NCBI GenBank assembly: GCA_916613615.1
Contig: OU744730.1
Location: 23,128,406 to 23,192,405 of the forward strand
DNA length: 64,000 bases
Reading direction: 5' to 3'
Source of the DNA: Steromphala cineraria
Taxonomy: Eukaryota > Mollusca > Gastropoda > Trochida > Trochidae
In this document: positions 59,568 through 64,000 of the stretch, in pieces
Numbering within the stretch: the stretch's first letter is position 1
Layout of the letters: each line of letters begins with the position of its first letter
Made by a program: the position numbers and the translations under genes
The notes under the pieces: generated by a model
The model's input: the letters and a program-made list of their open reading frames with translations, nothing else
Told to the model about the DNA's origin: nothing
Databases searched by the model: none

Positions 59568-59961
59568 AATGGTTTCAATACAAGATAACTCAAAACATTT
59601 TGACTACTAATAAATTTGTGTATAAGATTGGATATATAGATTCACCATTGTGTTCTCTTTGTAAATAGATGCCTGAGAGTATTATTCACTTATTATGTGA
59701 TTGTATTCATGTTAGAAAAGTGTGGAAGGAGTTAGCAGAATGGTTGGGAAAGTTAGCTGAAGGAAATATTAAATTAATACCAATAAAAATCTAAAATATT
59801 CACAATTAATTATCAGTATCTTTATGGAAATAAGAACTCTGTATCATAATGAATATGTACATGTAAACATCATATGGGATCTTTATTGAACTATGAACTC
59901 TGTATCATTATGAATATGTTCATGTAAACATCATATGGGAAATAAAAAAAAAAAAAAAAAA
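59568..59961 (+). mobile_element. 5'-truncated LINE with poly(A) tail and 14-bp target duplication
   Basis: The first bases encode WFQYKITQNILTTNKFVYKI then GYIDSPLCSLC, a TAG, and HLLCDCIHVRKVWKELAEWL: a C-x2-C...H-x4-C zinc-binding end of a LINE ORF2. The 3' untranslated part holds a 62-bp tandem duplication (GAACTCTGTATCATNATGAA at 59833 and 59895) and ends in about 19 A. GTTACCAATTACCA is identical at 59554-59567 and 59962-59975. This is a classical target-primed insertion, now defective. Confidence 0.94.
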
Positions 59962-60563
59962 GTTACCAATTACCACCCTTTAAGCAGATACTCGTGATCA
60001 GCGAAGCATGTCACAGAATTCCTCAGTTTTTCACTATTTTCAAACGTTTCAGGAACAATGGGGAATAGTGTTTAAGTAATTTTGAATATATTTCTGTAAA
60101 GAAGAGAATTTCGTCTCTTTATCGCGAACCTTGAATTTTTGAACACATAAGTAGAAATATTTTATTTTGCCTGTGAAAGATGCCCTGTTCGGCAAGATCT
60201 GATCATGATATACACGTTTATAAGGGCAGAAATGTATTTGGGAATGCAATTTGTAAAAACGACCAGGAACAAACACATTAATTTAAATTAAAATGAAAAA
60301 TATCACCGTAAAGAGCATATATTAATCTTTATACTTTGAACCTTGAATTTTGGGTAGTTTCAAGGGTAATTTAGTGACATGAGTCTAAAGACCAGCTCCT
60401 ACAGTAATCATCTACAAACTTATTTCTCTATCCGGAGAGATTCTCGCGCATGCGTAAAATGGGTGAGTATAATAGCTGTTAATGCTCAGATTCATGGAAA
60501 AACAGTTGTTCAGTGTTCCAAATGTAAACAGCAAATCATTTTGTACAAGGTCATTCTCGTACT

Positions 60564-60895
60564 CATTCTCTTCCCACAGAGGCAGATCAAGTCATGTTGA
60601 TTTAGCCTCTGTTATATTACGCCGAGTTTGTGGGATAGAATGGGAGATGGCTGATTGGAGGCAATCAAAGTTAGTTGTGCAATCAGCGACGCTGTTTTTA
60701 AATCATCGTTTTGGCTACTAAATCAAGACAAAGGCATTGTGATATGAACCACCCTTTCCATGCGTGAAGCGTTGTCATTTGATAAAGAAATTCAAATGGA
60801 TTGACATGCAGTTTTGTCCGGAACCCACGGATTTCGGTGTAATAGAACAGAGGCTAAATCAACATGACTTGATCTGCCTCTGTGGGGAGAGAATG
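60564..60895. mobile_element. CA...TG MITE (CATTCTC family), copy 2, perfect 9-bp target duplication
   Basis: CATTCTCTTCCCACAGAGGC is mirrored by GCCTCTGTGGGGAGAGAATG, with arms of about 50 bp through AGATCAAGTCATGTTGATTT. TCTCGTACT is identical at 60555-60563 and 60896-60904. 332 bp. A 79-codon frame at 60482-60721 overlaps it and is not a gene. Confidence 0.95.
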
Positions 60896-60904
60896 TCTCG
60901 TACT

Positions 60905-61946
60905 GTGCTTCATATTTCTGGAACTATCTTTTAGAAAGTTAAGAACTTCCCAACAGTGCAATCTTTAATTTAAATTAAATCTAAAGACACTTTTGTTCCG
61001 TCAAGCTGATGCTCACCACACGTAGCGCTTTAAGAAACTGCTCAGCAGATGGACTGTGGCGCAAAATAAGTGCACTTAAAGAGCAGACAAAAGTGCCAGC
61101 TGCTGTTCCAAGTTGTATTTTAAGGAAACAAGCTTTAAGGTTCAAAGAATATCTGATAAGTCTTTCATATAATAATTGTTTTACATTGGCCTATCGTGAA
61201 TAATATTTGAAACCTTGTATAAGACTTTCTGATTTACTTTCATATTGTGAATTATGGTTATCTTTGGTTACTTATTCATTTGAATGTTTAAAGATTCCCC
61301 GTGTAATAATAGTCATGTAAACGAGTAATACATTTTCTTAAGGTAAATACTGTACTATGAATGTTCTGACATAAGCAGGTGCAATGAATGCACGTGTTTT
61401 TCGTGCGTGTTTAGTCACACGAGAAATCTTATATATAAAGGTGAGAAAGTTAACGTTGTCTTTTCATCCGAGTCTTCGCTTCTTTGATCCAATGGGAGTT
61501 TTGAGAAGGGGTATTTCAGATAGCAAGAGGAAAACAACGATTTCCATGGACCCAGGTTTGCAGAACGCAACTAATGGTGAATGGTTCTTTGATGTTACGG
61601 TGACATTTACAATATTTACTTTATATTCATGTACTCATGTCGGACCGTGGAAACTGATTTAATCTGGTAAAGTTCTGACTGTGACCCTCTTTCGATTACA
61701 AACTCTAGTGTTGATTAAGCATCTAACTCTGGAGTATTGCATTTATTGTATGAAAGTGAAAGGTTTTTTCAAGTTTCAATTTTGAAATTAATCTTCTTCA
61801 TTCGTTTGGTTTTATTTCGAGCCTGGGAAAACATTACCTACGAGCATATTTTAGTATGTAAATATGTTATCTTCGTTTGAGTAAGGCGAATAAGAACATA
61901 ATATAATTGCAAAACGAACGAATTATGTTTGATACGTTATCAAGTT
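60905..61946. other. Intergenic DNA
   Basis: A 92-codon plus frame at 61384-61662 has moderately balanced composition (HPSLRFFDPMGVLRRG, DPGLQNATNGEWFFDV) but no known domain and no upstream partner. It remains unassigned. Confidence 0.35.
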
Positions 61947-62307
61947 CTAGGGGCAGTAGCACGTTTTTAGGGGGGGTATAAGGTGATGTCAGGAAAATAA
62001 AAATTAATGGTCCCAATTGAAAGGCAACATTTTAAACTAAATGGAGCAGTGATAATTCAAATATATAATGTAAAGTTAAGCCATGCGATTCCTTTTTCTT
62101 ACACAAAATGAATTAAAGGTGTTCACACAAAATGACCGCCAGTGGATTTTATGTGAATCTTCATACTTTGTCCTCTGACTATGGATGATTAGCTAGTGTA
62201 ATGAGATCTTTGACACTGTCAAAATAATACATCTTAGATTAACTTTCAATTATCTGTGAACAATTGAAAATATAAAATTATCAAAACACGTACTACTGCC
62301 CCTTTAA
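61947..62307 (-). mobile_element. MITE family A, copy 6 (inverted orientation)
   Basis: The left end CTAGGGGCAGTAGCACGTTT and right end CGTACTACTGCCCCTTTAA are the family termini. The interior is the reverse complement of the 8007 copy. The left border has CTAG in place of TTAA, probably by substitution. Confidence 0.9.
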
Positions 62308-63642
62308 GACCACTTTTAGAAATGCAGAGCAACTAATATTCAGTTCTTTCATGTACAGTGCACTGGGGTTTACGGTAGAGTTTGACCCAGAGCTAGCTAC
62401 AGATGGGGTCAAGTTGATATTTTGTGACCCAATGAATAATGGTTAATGACAGCACTACTGAACAACTGAGTAATGAATAACCGGATGGGTATGCATTATC
62501 ATGATTATTACTACCAATGTTGAACATGGGTTAATAATGGAAACCAGCTTTTCCATAAATGGACCACAAAACTAATAATTTACAATTCACAATCTAGTTG
62601 ACAATAGTTTATAAACAAATCATATCAGGATTTTTGTTAGGTGAAAACAGATTTTGTGAAAATTACAAATGTGTAAATCTGACGATAATTGTTCTTTTTT
62701 AAGTAATTTCTCTGATTAAATTCAAATTGTGAAACAAATGTTAACACAACAAACTTTTAAAATCAATACGTTTTTGTTACATATATAGATTGACAGAGTG
62801 ATTAGGTCGATACTTTCAATTTAAGTTCGGATCGTGTAAATTACTTCGTGGAAATGATCTGAAAACGCTGTCTCTTTAAAACATTTATACGAAAACACAC
62901 AAATCAAAATAATCTAGCTTACATTTTGTCAATCACATGCTCCATATGGTGTTTTTCAAAACGACACTGATGCGCAGCAATATTTAGGTAATATAAAAAG
63001 GACTGTTACTTACGATCTGTACTCGGCCAAAATGTTAAATGAATTATTTGGAAACAAGTCAAGAAATACACATGGACATAGCCCACAGTTCTAACGTAAT
63101 CAACAACCCGGAAGCAAGTGGAGGATTAGTTTTAAGGACTTGTAAACTTTTTTGTGTGACATGTGATGGGGACAAATGAAAGGTCTGACTCTCTATTGTG
63201 TTTGTTAAATGTTCTTGGTTTTATGTTTACTGTTAAGGTGCTGATGCAAATGGTGCAAAGTGACCCACAGTTGTAGGTCGAGTCAGACTGACCGGCCTTG
63301 ACGCTGGGGTCACAGTTGTTTACACTCTACCGGCCTTGGAGTTCGATACCGCAACATTGATTGAAAAGTGGTCTGTGACAGGTAGGTCAATGTAAAAAAG
63401 ATGAAAGCTGAACGCCAAACGAAGTTTGGGGAATATGCTGTGTAGGAGGACAATGCTACAAAAACTACTCAAATAAATGTTGTCTGAGGCCACATGAACT
63501 ACGATCTTGGCAATATTAAAATGTTGCCTACAATGTTGATAACTAAATGCGGCCGTTGCCAAATTGAATGCAATTATAGCAATGCTTATAGTAGTAAAAT
63601 AAATGGTTGAAATACAGGTATGCGTTGAAATATATCAATCTA
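62308..63642. other. Intergenic DNA, no supported gene
   Basis: AT-rich with no repeat ends or domains recognised. An 80-codon minus frame at 63562-63320 has no identifiable features. Confidence 0.4.
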
Positions 63643-64000
63643 TCAACAGATGAAGATACATTGTGAGTAGGCGTTGGATTTATGTAAATGGTAATTGTAT
63701 CTTAATTTCGGCTTGAGTCCATCAAGGGAAGGTAATATATTTGAAAGTTTTCGTGAGTATATATATTCTTTTGTCAGCGTGAAAATCAAATTGAGAACGT
63801 TATTTCTTCTTTCTTTAAACCCAAGAAATATTGTTTCCGCATTTATTCTTGAACAAGTATCTGTTTTACTTTCAATCCATTTAAGTAAATCTTGCCACAG
63901 TCTTTTGACAATTATACATTCATAAAGTAAATGACAAACCGATTCTATTTCAACATTGCAAAATGTACAAAGTGGAGAATCTATCAATTTGTATTTATAC
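63643..64000 (-). pseudogene. LINE ORF2 C-terminus, running off the right edge
   Basis: The minus strand reads YKLIDSPLCTFCNVEIESVC then HLLYECIIVKRLWQDLLKWI, with the C-x2-C...H-x4-C zinc-binding pattern, then FKERRNNVLNLIFTLTKEYI and a lysine-rich end. It is the same lineage as 59568 and 48656 (IDSPLCxxC shared exactly). The 114-codon frame is intact within the window, so this may be the least decayed copy. The 5' part lies beyond position 64000. No poly(A) was located on its 3' side. Confidence 0.85.

Overview
This is eukaryotic, AT-rich, repeat-laden DNA. The spliced lectin-like gene, the density of small inverted-repeat transposons, the tRNA-headed SINEs and the decayed LINE, Tc1 and THAP remnants all suggest a marine invertebrate, most likely a bivalve mollusc. 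That assignment is inference; no marker gene in the window fixes the species. There are no bacterial-style operons, CRISPR arrays or intact long reading frames.

One gene can be assembled with confidence: a four-exon minus-strand gene at 37906-41622. All three introns are GT-AG and in phase. The 239-residue product has a signal peptide, an F-type lectin (fucolectin/FTP, F5/8-type-C-like) domain and a C-terminal PAN/apple-like module. Its introns carry two families of small transposons. A decayed THAP zinc-finger domain lies at 49566-49750, just downstream of an ETS/CRE-type promoter motif.

Most of the rest is mobile DNA. The main groups are: (1) ten CA...TG foldback elements, seven of them with perfect 9- or 10-bp target-site duplications and a shared 5' motif CANYCT (825, 4530, 13923, 25639, 27282, 29059, 32933, 45107, 58684, 60564); (2) three families of TTAA/TA-flanked MITEs, one with six copies; (3) a mariner-sized element with inverted ends at 10010-11549 and a dead DD34E Tc1 transposase at 14780-15675; (4) fragments of at least two LINE lineages (42.4-43.6 kb, 48.6-49.1 kb, 57.8-60.0 kb, 63.6 kb to the right edge), one bounded by a 14-bp duplication and a poly(A) tail; (5) tRNA-derived SINEs at 25252, 32004 and 45811; (6) a composite repeat at 34695-36070 containing a 145-bp tandem array that alternates two monomer types.

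Under the insertions lies an older layer. From about 7 to 33 kb, many stretches are diverged copies of other stretches in the same window, for example 11.8-13.1 with 22.8-23.6 kb, 16.0-18.25 with 24.3-25.6 kb, and 26.4-26.9 with 32.4-32.8 kb. This part of the chromosome therefore seems to have grown by local duplication and then filled with transposons. Several insertions sit in only one copy of a pair, which gives clean empty-site comparisons.
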